Shown here one piece after another: positions 1 through 7,796 of a stretch of DNA of 64,000 nucleotides. The notes under the pieces were generated by a model. That model did no database searches. It worked only from the letters and a program-made list of their open reading frames with translations, and had not been told where the DNA came from. How positions within the stretch are numbered: position 1 is the stretch's first letter; every line of letters begins with the position of its first letter. Source of the DNA: Gammaproteobacteria bacterium (GTDB taxonomy: Bacteria > Pseudomonadota > Gammaproteobacteria > Enterobacterales > Neiellaceae). The stretch is from assembly GCA_017425245.1 (NCBI GenBank), contig JAFOOX010000036.1, positions 1 to 64,000 on the forward strand, in the 5' to 3' direction. A program made the position numbers and the translations under genes.

Positions 1-258
1 CAGCGCTGCGGCACGCTCGGTGTCCAGCCGCACCACCAGATGGTAGTGGTTGGCCATCACCGCATAAGCGCCTAGGTCGATGGTGAAGATCTCACTCAAT
101 AGCGCCAACCGCTCTAACACCCAAGCCTTACGGTGGCTGTAATCATTGCCAGTCAGGCGGTCTTCACCGCACAGAAACGCCCGCCGCACGCAGCGACAAA
201 CGCAGTGATACCAAGGGGTGGCAGCAGGGCAAACAAGCTCAGAACGGGGGCGGGTCAT
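1..258 (-). CDS. REP-associated tyrosine transposase (RAYT / Y1_Tnp), 3' part outside window
   Basis: Reading leftward from the ATG at 258, 86 codons run off the window edge without a stop. The visible protein begins MTRPRSELVCPAATPWYH and contains VMANHYHLVV, the HUH-type motif (two histidines around a hydrophobic) of the IS200/IS605-like Y1 transposases in the RAYT subfamily. These enzymes process single-stranded REP hairpins and are usually domesticated single-copy genes. The catalytic tyrosine would lie beyond the edge and cannot be checked. The N-terminal 'PWYHCVCRCV' stretch fits the usual RAYT start. REP hairpins occur elsewhere in this window (19122, 51023, 51450, 51590, 54489), so this is a plausible source enzyme, though that link is inference. 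Confidence 0.85.
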   Translation of the reverse strand, partial: MTRPRSELVCPAATPWYHCVCRCVRRAFLCGEDRLTGNDYSHRKAWVLERLALLSEIFTIDLGAYAVMANHYHLVVRLDTERAAAL

Positions 259-303
259 GGGCTTCCTCCATGAAGCGCAATCAGGGCCTGCTTAGCTTAG
301 CCA

Positions 304-410
304 CTGGTTGATTTTTGGCCAGAAAAGATGGATGTCCTTTTAGTTCGCTGGTTGATTTTTGGCCAGAAAAGATGGATGTCCTTTTAGTTCGGCTGCTTTT
401 AGTTCGGCTG
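304..410. repeat. Nested tandem duplications (44 bp x2, then 15 bp x2) at 5' end of hydrolase gene
   Basis: A 44-bp unit at 304-347 is repeated exactly at 348-391. The end of the second copy starts a further exact 15-bp tandem duplication, 381-395 and 396-410 (CTTTTAGTTCGGCTG). Neither 44 nor the total is a multiple of three, so the duplications change the reading frame upstream of the hydrolase. They look like recent slippage or repair products. Confidence 0.9.
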
Positions 411-1085
411 TTCGATGCCAGCCGTAACCGTCAGGTGCCGGTCACCCTGTACTGGCCCGCCAGCCGCGATTGCAGCCCGCACCAGCCTTGCCCGGTGGCA
501 CTGCTGAGTTCCGGCTATGGCGTGGCCCACGATCGCTATGGCTTTATCGCGGCCAGCCTGCAGCAGGCCGGCTATCTGGTGGTGGCGATCCAGCATGAGT
601 TACCCGGCGACCCGCCGCTGGCCACCAGCGGCAAGCTGTTTGAACGCCGCCAGGAGAACTGGCAGCGCGGCGCCCTGACCCTCGCCTTTGTGCGGGCCAC
701 CCTCGCCGACCGCTATCCCGGGTATGACTTCGACCGGCTGACCCTGATCGGCCACTCCAATGGCGGTGACATCTCGGCATGGCTGGCAGCCAGCAACGCG
801 CCTTACATCAGCCGCCTAATCACCCTCGACCATCGCCGGGTGCCGCTGCCACGCAACCCCGCCATCACCATGCTGTCACTGCGCGGCAGCGACTTAGCGC
901 CAGATGCCGGGGTACTGCCCGCCGCCAACGAGCAGCCCGGCCTGCGGCTGTGCGTGGTGCCGATCCGCCACGCCCGCCATAACGACATGACCGATGCAGG
1001 CCCCCGCTGGCTGCAGGCCACCATCGTCACCCGCCTCAGTGGCCATCTGGCCGGGGTGGATTGCGCCCTGCTACGCGGCCTCTAA
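372..1085 (+). CDS. Alpha/beta hydrolase, probably 5'-damaged
   Basis: The 237-residue product is an alpha/beta hydrolase. It has the nucleophile elbow GHSNGG in mid-protein and a late histidine region (RHARHNDMTD) that could supply the catalytic His. The substrate is unknown. Family members normally carry a signal peptide before the 'VRLFDASRNR' strand. Here that region is replaced by repeated MDVLLVRLLLVRLFD sequence made by tandem duplications at 304-410, so the native N-terminus seems lost or rewritten. ATG 372 is used here; TTG 315 would add 19 residues encoded by the duplicated unit. No clear ribosome-binding site precedes either start. The gene may be a pseudogene, or may still make a cytoplasmic protein. 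The body (from about residue 15) is intact, with no internal stop. Confidence 0.65.
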   Translation: MDVLLVRLLLVRLFDASRNRQVPVTLYWPASRDCSPHQPCPVALLSSGYGVAHDRYGFIAASLQQAGYLVVAIQHELPGDPPLATSGKLFERRQENWQRGALTLAFVRATLADRYPGYDFDRLTLIGHSNGGDISAWLAASNAPYISRLITLDHRRVPLPRNPAITMLSLRGSDLAPDAGVLPAANEQPGLRLCVVPIRHARHNDMTDAGPRWLQATIVTRLSGHLAGVDCALLRGL

Positions 1086-1099
1086 CGGCCCGCGTTATG

Positions 1100-1505
1100 C
1101 GGTCCACGCCCCCAATCTGGCGCAGCTGCACTAGCGACAGGCCCACTGCACGGCAGATGCGGCTACGCCGCAGGCATGCCACTGCGTGGCGGCAGAATGC
1201 GAGGCTGACCGCCTCGCGCTGGGGCAGCGTTAATGCCGCTGCGCGGCAGATGCGGCTGCGCCGCTGCAAGCGAGGTTGCCCACCTCGCGCTGGGGCAGAG
1301 GGGCGTATCGCCACGCCCCTCTGCACACCCGGGCGCCCCCAAGTCCACCACCATCAAGATCTGGCTGGTGTTCTGCCGGGCTACGGGGTCGCCACAAAGT
1401 CACATCCCTGTGCCTTAGTGGCTTTCGTCGCCGTCCAGGCGACTCACCCCCTACACCCGACTAACCGTGGGTTGGCTGGCGTGATTGCGGGTGGTGGGCA
1501 AGGGG
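1100..1505 (-). repeat. Structured modular repeat, copy 1
   Basis: Read on the minus strand, this copy starts near 1505 with CCCCTTGCCCACCACCCGC. It has the core hairpin P1 at 1427-1443 (stem GTCGCC/GGCGAC), a second hairpin P3 at 1401-1412 (CACA/TGTG around GGGA) inside a GCCAC/GTGGC stem, then the long hairpin P4 at 1295-1324 (stem of 12 bp, GCAGAGGGGCGT). A tail follows in which GCGAGG-type and GCGGC-type hairpins repeat. It fills the gap between the hydrolase and the ATPase. No credible coding sequence is present. Confidence 0.85.
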
Positions 1506-1519
1506 TACCTTTGTCCCAT

Positions 1520-4144
1520 TCAGCGCCTTTGCAGAACATCAAGCGCGTCATCCAACATGGCGACCGACTTGACGATGGCCCTCACGGTGGCACGGTCGAA
1601 CTCGTGGTCGAGCCGCGAGTCATGCGTCCCCCGGTTGAGATAGCCCCACTCAATGCTGGTGCCGCTCACATTGAGAAGAGCCGTGAGTGCGGCGACCGCC
1701 TGTGGGGCACCATCGTATTGTGCCGCGATCCGGTCGACTGCCGATCGCAACTTGCAGCACTTGTTGTTCAACTCCCAAGGAGAGCGTGGTCCACCCAGCT
1801 TGATGTCGATCCGACCGTCCCCTCGCCGTCCTAACCATGTCCACAGGCGGTCAGTAAGACTTTCCAGTGCAGGCCGGGCATGGCGCAGCGCCTCACGCTT
1901 CTCGTCGGCCGCTAGCGCCTGCTCGGCAAGCAGAACGTAGTTCTTCGTGGGGGGATCACTGTCTACCCGCAGCTCGTGCTCCCCTTGATGCGGTAGGAAC
2001 TTGTAGCGCTTAATGGCACCGACTCGCTTGGCCCCTAACTCCTGTTGGATGCGATGCAGGAACTCCTCTGCGTGCGAGGTAAGAATGACCTGCTTGCCGT
2101 CGAGCCAACCGTCCTCGAAGAATGTGCGCCAGATGCCATCGCGGTGATCGTCGTCAATCGCGTTGACGACGTCATCGAAGATGACCACGGGGCAGCCCTG
2201 TGAGATGTTCTTGGCGAGCAGAATCGCAAGACCCAAGCATTTGATGTGCCCTTCGCTGAAGACGATCAGTGCGTCGTAGCGCACGCCCGGCTCGCTGGAG
2301 AACTCCACCTCGATCTTGCCGTTCTCTGCCACAGGCAACCAAAGCGCGTGCAGCAGATCGCCGGGCGGATCGGCCCGGTTGAATTCGTTGTACAGATCGC
2401 GGGCCAGTTCTCCCAGTCCCTGCAGTAGCACACCCGGCAAAGCTGCTAGATAGGCCTGGATCTCGGGCAAAAAGCCGTCGTATGCGGTCTTGATCCGTTG
2501 ATGGTGGGCCACCACCGGCACTTCGGCCGCGACCGCCTGGATCAGGTAGCTGTTCGCTTCTTCGAACTCGGCCACGGTCTGACTGGCGGCAGCCAGCTCC
2601 TGATCGGCCGTCACACGCATAACCCGCAGCCGTTCGATCTCCAGCTGATGCTGCTGCAGCCGGTCGCGTTCATGGGCCAGCGCACCTCGCTGCGCATGCA
2701 CTTCTCGAGCCTGCGCGTCGAGGCCTTCGATGGTCTCTGCGATCTGCAACAGGGCTTGCCAGGCGCGCCGTTCCCCATCAATCCACTGACCGAGCCAATT
2801 GCCCGCAGCGGTGGGAGGCAGCAGCGGCAGGTCCGCGGCCTGCAGCTCGGCTGGACAGGCGATCTCAGCCGCCGCCACGACACGGCGCATCTCGTCCCAG
2901 AGCGAACGGACAGCTTCGTTCAATTGCGTCCTAAGATTGGCATCTTGCTTTTGAAGGTCAGCCAGTTGCGCGAGCTGCTCCAAGCCGGTTCGTGCTTTGT
3001 CGAACGGGTCTTGGGCCACGGAGGCCAGTCCAGTTCCACAGGCTGGGCAAGCGATCGCACCGTCGGCCAGGGCCAGCACTGCCTCGTAGAGCTTCGCGTA
3101 CGACACTTCGCCGGCACGGGCCGCAAGTTGCGCGGAAGACGCCTGCAACAACTCCTGGAGGCGGTAGGCATCGGCCAGTAATGCCTCCAAGCGGGCCTGG
3201 GTCACCCCGTGAATGCTAGGTGGCGCTGCGTCTAACTGTGCCTGCACATCAGGCAGCCGCCCAATTTGCTGCGGCGTACCGAGCAGCCACTCCACGCAGG
3301 CCTGATAAGTCGCGCCGGGCAGCATGCGCTGCGCCAAGGCTTGCTCCAGGGCTTCGACCGCTGCAACCTTTTGCGGGTGTGCGGCAATGGTCTGCTCGGA
3401 GTTCGCCAACAGAAGGCGGCGCTGCGCTAGCTGCGCCGCCTGGATGCCGGTAAGCATCAGGTCCTGGTCGAGCGAGGGGTTGAAGCCACGCACGAATTCG
3501 CTGAACTGGTCCACGCCGAACAGGGTTGCGATGAGTTGGCGCTGATCACCCGGGGTCCTTGCGGCAATGCGTGCGAAGTCGTCCAGGCGATTCTTCTCGA
3601 TAAAGCAGAAGCGGTACTCGGCTTCGTCGGGCTGGACTACCTGCGCTTCGTCTCCCACCTTGAACGACAGGGCTGGCGCAACATGTCGGCGCAAGCGAGC
3701 GTTGTTGCAATACAGCCGCTGGTCGAGCCGCTTGGCCTGGGCTTCGCTAATCGAACCAAGCATCGCTACTTCCAAGGCCTCGCAGAAGCTGCTTTTGCCG
3801 GTTCCATTGGCTCCGTAGACCAAGGTGATGTCATGGCTGAGGTCGAACGTCTCCTGTCGCATGAACCCGCGAAACGGCCCAACTTCGAGCTGATGAAGCC
3901 TACCAAGTGCCGACCCGGCTTCAGGGCCGCGACCGTCCCCGGCGTACTCGACGGGCATCTGCGCCAGATTATCGATGGTTAGCGGCGCTAAGCGCGTGGA
4001 TCGCCCGCGTCGTGCTGCACCCACCTCGGCCAAAGGCTCTAGGTGGTCAAGCACCAGATTCGCCAGCCGGCGCACATCATCGTGCACCTGCCGCTGCGCT
4101 AGGTGTTCCAAGAAACGGTGGTACTCCGAATGAATGCTTGCCAT
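1520..4144 (-). CDS. Rad50/RecF-like AAA ATPase with zinc-hook CxxC, putative defence protein
   Basis: This 874-residue protein has a split ABC/SMC-type ATPase head. Walker A is GANGTGKS (residues 111-118). A signature-like SEGHIKCLGL lies near 630-640, Walker B is PVVIFDD (652-658), and the switch-like TSHAEE is near 689. Between them are predicted coiled arms of about 250 residues with a CPAC tetrad at 366-369, placed like the zinc hook of Rad50 and RloC. After the head is an extra C-terminal domain (about 710-874) ending with LNRGTHDSRLDHEFDR. Similar tails occur on defence-type SMC-like ATPases, but I cannot assign an enzymatic activity to it. A good ribosome-binding site (GAGGGGTG) precedes ATG 4144. 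The gene stands alone between two inverted repeat copies. A role in phage or DNA defence is inferred from architecture and setting; DNA repair is the alternative. Confidence 0.8.
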   Translation of the reverse strand: MASIHSEYHRFLEHLAQRQVHDDVRRLANLVLDHLEPLAEVGAARRGRSTRLAPLTIDNLAQMPVEYAGDGRGPEAGSALGRLHQLEVGPFRGFMRQETFDLSHDITLVYGANGTGKSSFCEALEVAMLGSISEAQAKRLDQRLYCNNARLRRHVAPALSFKVGDEAQVVQPDEAEYRFCFIEKNRLDDFARIAARTPGDQRQLIATLFGVDQFSEFVRGFNPSLDQDLMLTGIQAAQLAQRRLLLANSEQTIAAHPQKVAAVEALEQALAQRMLPGATYQACVEWLLGTPQQIGRLPDVQAQLDAAPPSIHGVTQARLEALLADAYRLQELLQASSAQLAARAGEVSYAKLYEAVLALADGAIACPACGTGLASVAQDPFDKARTGLEQLAQLADLQKQDANLRTQLNEAVRSLWDEMRRVVAAAEIACPAELQAADLPLLPPTAAGNWLGQWIDGERRAWQALLQIAETIEGLDAQAREVHAQRGALAHERDRLQQHQLEIERLRVMRVTADQELAAASQTVAEFEEANSYLIQAVAAEVPVVAHHQRIKTAYDGFLPEIQAYLAALPGVLLQGLGELARDLYNEFNRADPPGDLLHALWLPVAENGKIEVEFSSEPGVRYDALIVFSEGHIKCLGLAILLAKNISQGCPVVIFDDVVNAIDDDHRDGIWRTFFEDGWLDGKQVILTSHAEEFLHRIQQELGAKRVGAIKRYKFLPHQGEHELRVDSDPPTKNYVLLAEQALAADEKREALRHARPALESLTDRLWTWLGRRGDGRIDIKLGGPRSPWELNNKCCKLRSAVDRIAAQYDGAPQAVAALTALLNVSGTSIEWGYLNRGTHDSRLDHEFDRATVRAIVKSVAMLDDALDVLQRR

Positions 4145-4284
4145 GTCACCCCTCTAAAGAGACAGACGCTCTGAGCCGCGTCCTTGGCGTTATTGGTCTG
4201 CCACCCGCAGACTAGCCTTGGGTGAATCTTGCTTCCATTCTCCCCAACTGAATCCGAGGCCCCGCTCGAAACGCAGCTAGGCGA

Positions 4285-4655
4285 GCCTACCTTATAAGCT
4301 GCGCAGTAAATGTGAACGCGTGTCAAATCAGTGCTGCGGCTCGCGCTCCCACCCCGTTTGAGCAGTGGCGGAACCACATCGCAGCCAAACACGGCATTGG
4401 GGCTGGTGGTGGGTCGAGGGGACAGGAAGTCACCGAGAGCGAGCCCGGCACAGGGATGTGCCGTCGAGCGGCCCACCGGCAGCACCGGAACAGGCCACTA
4501 GCATCAATAGCGCTGCTCTACCGGGCCGCCGGTGGGTGCAGGGAGGCCGTGCGGAAACGGCCTTCCTGCTCGTCGTGGAGGGGGCGAAACCCCTCCATCC
4601 GCTGCCACGCAGTGGCAAATCTGCTGCGGCGCATCAGCCAACGCAGCGAGCCTCA
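4285..4655 (+). repeat. Structured modular repeat, copy 2
   Basis: The left end is CCTACCTTATAAG at 4286, shared with copies 5 and 7. A module with GTTTGAGCAGTGGCGG follows. The gamma-type core has GGGGAC-AGGAA-GTCACC (one mismatch in the stem) and a CGGCACA-GGGA-TGTGCCG hairpin. P4 near 4535-4565 has a GCAGGGAGGCCGT stem. P5 is GGAGGGG-GCGA-AACCCCTCC, with a GNRA-type loop. It occupies the space between the ATPase and the lipoprotein gene. Confidence 0.85.
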
Positions 4656-4661
4656 GCTCAA

Positions 4662-4994
4662 CTATTCCCGACTGCACGTCATCTGTTGGTTCGCAAAATA
4701 GATGCAGTCGCCATCCCAGCCCGTTACATCACCCAAAGGCTGACGCAAGGCTGCTTCGCTATACAGCCGGCCGCTGAACAAGGGCTGACCATCGTGCTCG
4801 GCATATATCCCCGCTTCAATCTCGCGCTCAGCAACACTAAGCAACTGGATATAGACCCCGCCATCAGCACCGCCAACCCAAGCAGCCTCAACAGGCACGG
4901 ACGATGGCCGCGCACCGCTTGGCCCGGCCTGCTCAGCCTGCAAGCAGCCGATCAGCATCAACGACAAGGCCAGCGCTACAGAACGTGTCAACAT
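4662..4994 (-). CDS. Small predicted lipoprotein, function unknown
   Basis: The 110-residue product starts MLTRSVALALSLMLIGC, a lipoprotein signal peptide whose lipobox (LIGC) puts the lipidated Cys near residue 17. The mature part is short, acidic and has two further cysteines (DGDCIYF and QMTCSRE) that could form a disulphide. It matches no family I recognise. ATG 4994 is preferred because GGAGG lies seven bases upstream; ATG 4997 directly before it is the alternative. The gene sits alone between repeat copies 2 and 3, so it may be accessory. The lipoprotein call is secure; the function is not known. Confidence 0.65.
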   Translation of the reverse strand: MLTRSVALALSLMLIGCLQAEQAGPSGARPSSVPVEAAWVGGADGGVYIQLLSVAEREIEAGIYAEHDGQPLFSGRLYSEAALRQPLGDVTGWDGDCIYFANQQMTCSRE

Positions 4995-5095
4995 CATGCC
5001 GCCTCCAGCGTCAGTAACCGCTTGGTGGGTTCAAAATTAATGTCCGGGTATTGTGACCGCCAGATCTGACGACATCCACCCCAGCGCCAGCACGG

Positions 5096-5790
5096 TCCCC
5101 CACCCCGTTTGAGCAGCGCCAAGATCACGCAGCAGCCAAACACAGCATCGGGGCTGGTGGTGGGTCGACGCCGAGGACATCCATTCGGAGAACAGCGGCA
5201 GCGCAGTCTTCCGATCACCTCGAGCACCACCCGCACGGCGCTAAGCCTACGCACTGCCAGTCGGCCGTAGGGGTTGAGGCAACAGGACGTTGCCGAAAGC
5301 CACTATGGGCCAGGGACGGCACATTGTGGCGACCCCCTAGGCCGGCAGGACTACAGCCATACATTAATGGTGGTGATCGCGGGGGCCGGCTGGAGGGGTC
5401 GACGCCGAGGACATCCATTCGGAGAACAGCGGCAGCGCAGTCTTCCGATCCCCTCGATCACCACCCGCACGGCGGTAAGCCAACGCTCAACCAGACGGCC
5501 GTAGGGGTTGAGGCAACAGGACGTTGCCGAAAGCCACTATGGGCCAGGGACGGCACATTGTGGCGACCCCGTAGGCCGGCAGGACTACAGCCATACATTA
5601 ATGGTGGTGATCGCGGGGGCCGGCTGGAGGTGCAGGAGGAGGGTCCGGCTACCCTCCTCCTGCCCGTCGCGCGGGGGCGGCACCCCGCATCCGGGCGGCG
5701 CAGCCGCAATCTAGCACCACGCAGTGGCATCCGCGCAGCCCAGCCGCCCCCCAATCTGGCGCAGCTGCACCAGCAACAGGCGCGCTAGAG
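5096..5790 (+). repeat. Structured modular repeat, copy 3, with a 234-bp internal tandem duplication
   Basis: A 234-bp unit (5164-5397) is repeated nearly identically at 5398-5631. Each unit holds a GTCGACGCCGAGGACATCC module, the alpha core P1 (GGCAAC-AGGAC-GTTGCC, first at 5278-5294, second at 5512-5528) and the GCCAC/GTGGC stem. Only the second unit is followed by P4 (GCAGGAGGAGGGT stem, about 5632-5663) and the tail hairpins. The insides differ by only a few bases, so the duplication is recent. Short open frames through it follow the repeat and are not genes. Confidence 0.9.
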
Positions 5791-5915
5791 GCGCAATCTG
5801 CGCCCTCGCGGTGCATTGGCCAGCCCCTTGAAAACCCTGGACATTATCCGGTCAATCAAGGTAACTCACTGAGGGATAAACGGATAAATCTGAGTTAACC
5901 CTTCTGTCACAAATC

Positions 5916-5931
5916 TGGCACAACCGTTGCT
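5916..5931 (+). promoter_or_regulatory. Sigma-54 (RpoN) promoter of the urea operon
   Basis: TGGCACAACCGTTGCT matches the sigma-54 consensus TGGCAC-N5-TTGCW. The invariant GG (5917-5918) and GC (5929-5930) are ten bases apart, the required -24/-12 spacing. Transcription would start near 5942, 35 bases before the ATG at 5977. In proteobacteria such promoters on urea and amide genes are activated by NtrC under nitrogen limitation; I did not find a convincing NtrC site in the repeat-filled upstream region. Confidence 0.88.
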
Positions 5932-5976
5932 GAACACACTCTTGAATACAAGATGGCGTGCAACGGGACGGTGCAG

Positions 5977-7785
5977 ATGAGTGAGCAGGCAACAACGGTA
6001 ACCACAGCGGGCTGGACGCTCCGCGACTGGCAGCAGGCCTATCGGCAGGGGATGCCGCCATCCGCCTTGCTGTTGCCCCTGCTCAACGCCTTAACCACCC
6101 GTGATCCGGCCTGGATCAGCCTGATCACGCCGGCCCAGTTGCAGGCCCAGCTCGATGCCCTGCTCAGCAGCGGTGCCAGCCCCGCCAGCCAGCCGCTGTT
6201 CGGGGTGCCGCTGGCGGTCAAGGACAACATCGACGTTGCCGGCTTGCCCACCACCGCCGCCTGCCCCGCCTTTAGTTATCAGCCGGAGGCCGACGCCCAC
6301 TGCGTGGCCCGGCTGCGCGCCGCCGGCGCCATCATCATCGGCAAGACCAACCTCGACCAGTTCGCCACCGGCCTTGTAGGCACCCGCTCGCCCTATGGCG
6401 CGGTGGTCAACAGTTTCAGCAGCCTGCATGTGGGCGGCGGCTCCAGCTCCGGCTCGGCCAGTGTGGTGGCCCGTGGTCTGGTGCCGCTGGCGCTGGGCAC
6501 CGATACCGCCGGCTCCGGTCGGGTGCCGGCCGGCTTCAACAACATTGTCGGCCTCAAACCCAGCCGTGGCTGGCTGAGCGGCAGCGGCGTGGTGCCGGCC
6601 TGCCGCAGCCTCGATTGTGTCTCGGTGTTTGCCCTGACGGTGGAGGACGCCCTGCTCGCCGCCCGCCTCGCCGGCGGTGACGATGAGCGCGATCCCTTTA
6701 GTCGCCGCCCCTGCTGGCCGGCCGCCGTCGCCCCCAAGCGGCTGGCGATCCCCGCCACCACCCCCTGGTTTGGCGATAGCGAGCAGGCCGCCGCTTGGCT
6801 GCTGGCGCTGGAGCAGGCCCAGGCCTTGGGGCTGGAACTGGTGGAGACCGACTTCACCCCGCTGTGGCAGCTGGCCGCCCTGCTCTATGAGGGGCCGTGG
6901 CTGGCCGAGCGCGATGTGGCGGTGGGCGCCTTCCTGCGCGCCAATGCCGATGCAGTCAACCCGGTGGTGCTCGACATCATCAACAAGGCCGGCCGGTTCA
7001 GCGCCAGCGACAGCTTCCGTGGCCACTACCGCCGCGCCGAGCTGCTGCGCCAGATCGATGCACTGTGGCAGCAGGTGGATGGGCTGCTGGTGCCCACCAG
7101 CCCGCGTCTGCCGACATTGGCTGAGGTGGCTGCCGCGCCGGTGGTGGTCAACAGCCAGCTCGGCACCTGGACCAACTTCGTCAATCTGGCCGACTGCTGC
7201 GCCCTGGCCCTGCCCGCCCCCTTCCGCAGCGATGGGCTGCCGGCCGGCATCACCCTGATCGCCCCGGCCTGGCGCGATCAGGGGCTGGCCCTGCTCGGCC
7301 AGCAGTGGCAGCAGGCGCTGGCCCTGCCGCTGGGGGCCACAGGCCGCGCTTTGCCTGCCGCCCAGCCGCTCACTGTCGATGAGCCAGAGCAGGTGCAGAT
7401 CGCCGTGGTCGGCGCCCATTTAACCGGCATGCCGCTCAACCACCAGCTCACCAGCCGCGGCGGCCGCCTGCTGGCGGCCACCACCACCGCCCCCTGCTAC
7501 CGCCTGTTTGCCCTGCCCGGCACGGTGCCGCCCAAACCGGGGCTGGCCCACGTCGGCGGTGATGGTCAGGCCATCGCCGTCGAGCTGTGGTCGCTGCCGC
7601 TGACCCAGTTCGGCAGCTTTGTCGCCGAGGTGCCGCCGCCGCTGGCCATCGGCAGCCTGGAGCTGGCCGACGGCCGGCTGGTGAAAGGCTTTGTCTGCGA
7701 ACCCCGGGGGCTGAACGGCGCCCGCGATATCACCCACTTCGGTGGCTGGCGCGCCTTTATGGCGGCGTCGGCGACCAGCCTTTGA
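5977..7785 (+). CDS. atzF: Allophanate hydrolase
   Basis: This enzyme hydrolyses allophanate to two ammonia and two CO2, the second step of ATP-dependent urea breakdown. The 602-residue length fits the family. The N-terminal two thirds is an amidase-signature domain: catalytic Lys82 in VKDNIDV, the glycine/serine loop GGGSSSGSA (153-161) with the cis-serine, and the nucleophile Ser180 in DTAGSGR. Residues from about 460 on are the family's C-terminal domain. ATG 5977 is chosen over the in-frame ATG 5953 because GGGACGG lies just upstream and residue 1 then matches a typical start. It is the first gene after the sigma-54 promoter. Its stop overlaps the ribosome-binding site of the urea carboxylase gene, so the two are translationally linked. 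Confidence 0.95.
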   Translation: MSEQATTVTTAGWTLRDWQQAYRQGMPPSALLLPLLNALTTRDPAWISLITPAQLQAQLDALLSSGASPASQPLFGVPLAVKDNIDVAGLPTTAACPAFSYQPEADAHCVARLRAAGAIIIGKTNLDQFATGLVGTRSPYGAVVNSFSSLHVGGGSSSGSASVVARGLVPLALGTDTAGSGRVPAGFNNIVGLKPSRGWLSGSGVVPACRSLDCVSVFALTVEDALLAARLAGGDDERDPFSRRPCWPAAVAPKRLAIPATTPWFGDSEQAAAWLLALEQAQALGLELVETDFTPLWQLAALLYEGPWLAERDVAVGAFLRANADAVNPVVLDIINKAGRFSASDSFRGHYRRAELLRQIDALWQQVDGLLVPTSPRLPTLAEVAAAPVVVNSQLGTWTNFVNLADCCALALPAPFRSDGLPAGITLIAPAWRDQGLALLGQQWQQALALPLGATGRALPAAQPLTVDEPEQVQIAVVGAHLTGMPLNHQLTSRGGRLLAATTTAPCYRLFALPGTVPPKPGLAHVGGDGQAIAVELWSLPLTQFGSFVAEVPPPLAIGSLELADGRLVKGFVCEPRGLNGARDITHFGGWRAFMAASATSL

Positions 7786-7796
7786 AGGAGCCTGCC

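Noticed and set aside
1100-1330. Direct short repeats in the tail of copy 1 as a CRISPR array
   Set aside because: The spacing is irregular, units are self-complementary GC hairpins, and no cas genes are present.
4155-4210. GACGC/GCGTC hairpin upstream of the Rad50-like gene as a possible attC
   Set aside because: There is no GTTAG-type box at either end and it lies upstream, not downstream, of the gene.
5274-5788. Open frames through repeat copy 3 that give the same peptide (starting MRQQDVAESHYGPG) in both tandem units
   Set aside because: The peptide follows the repeat; other copies change stems compensatorily and break the frame, so coding is not conserved.
6091-7419. Long antisense open frames over the allophanate hydrolase gene (also 7566-8963 and 9810-11456 over urea carboxylase)
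   Set aside because: They are GC-rich codon shadows of strongly conserved genes, with low-complexity Gly/Ala/His products and no own ribosome-binding sites.
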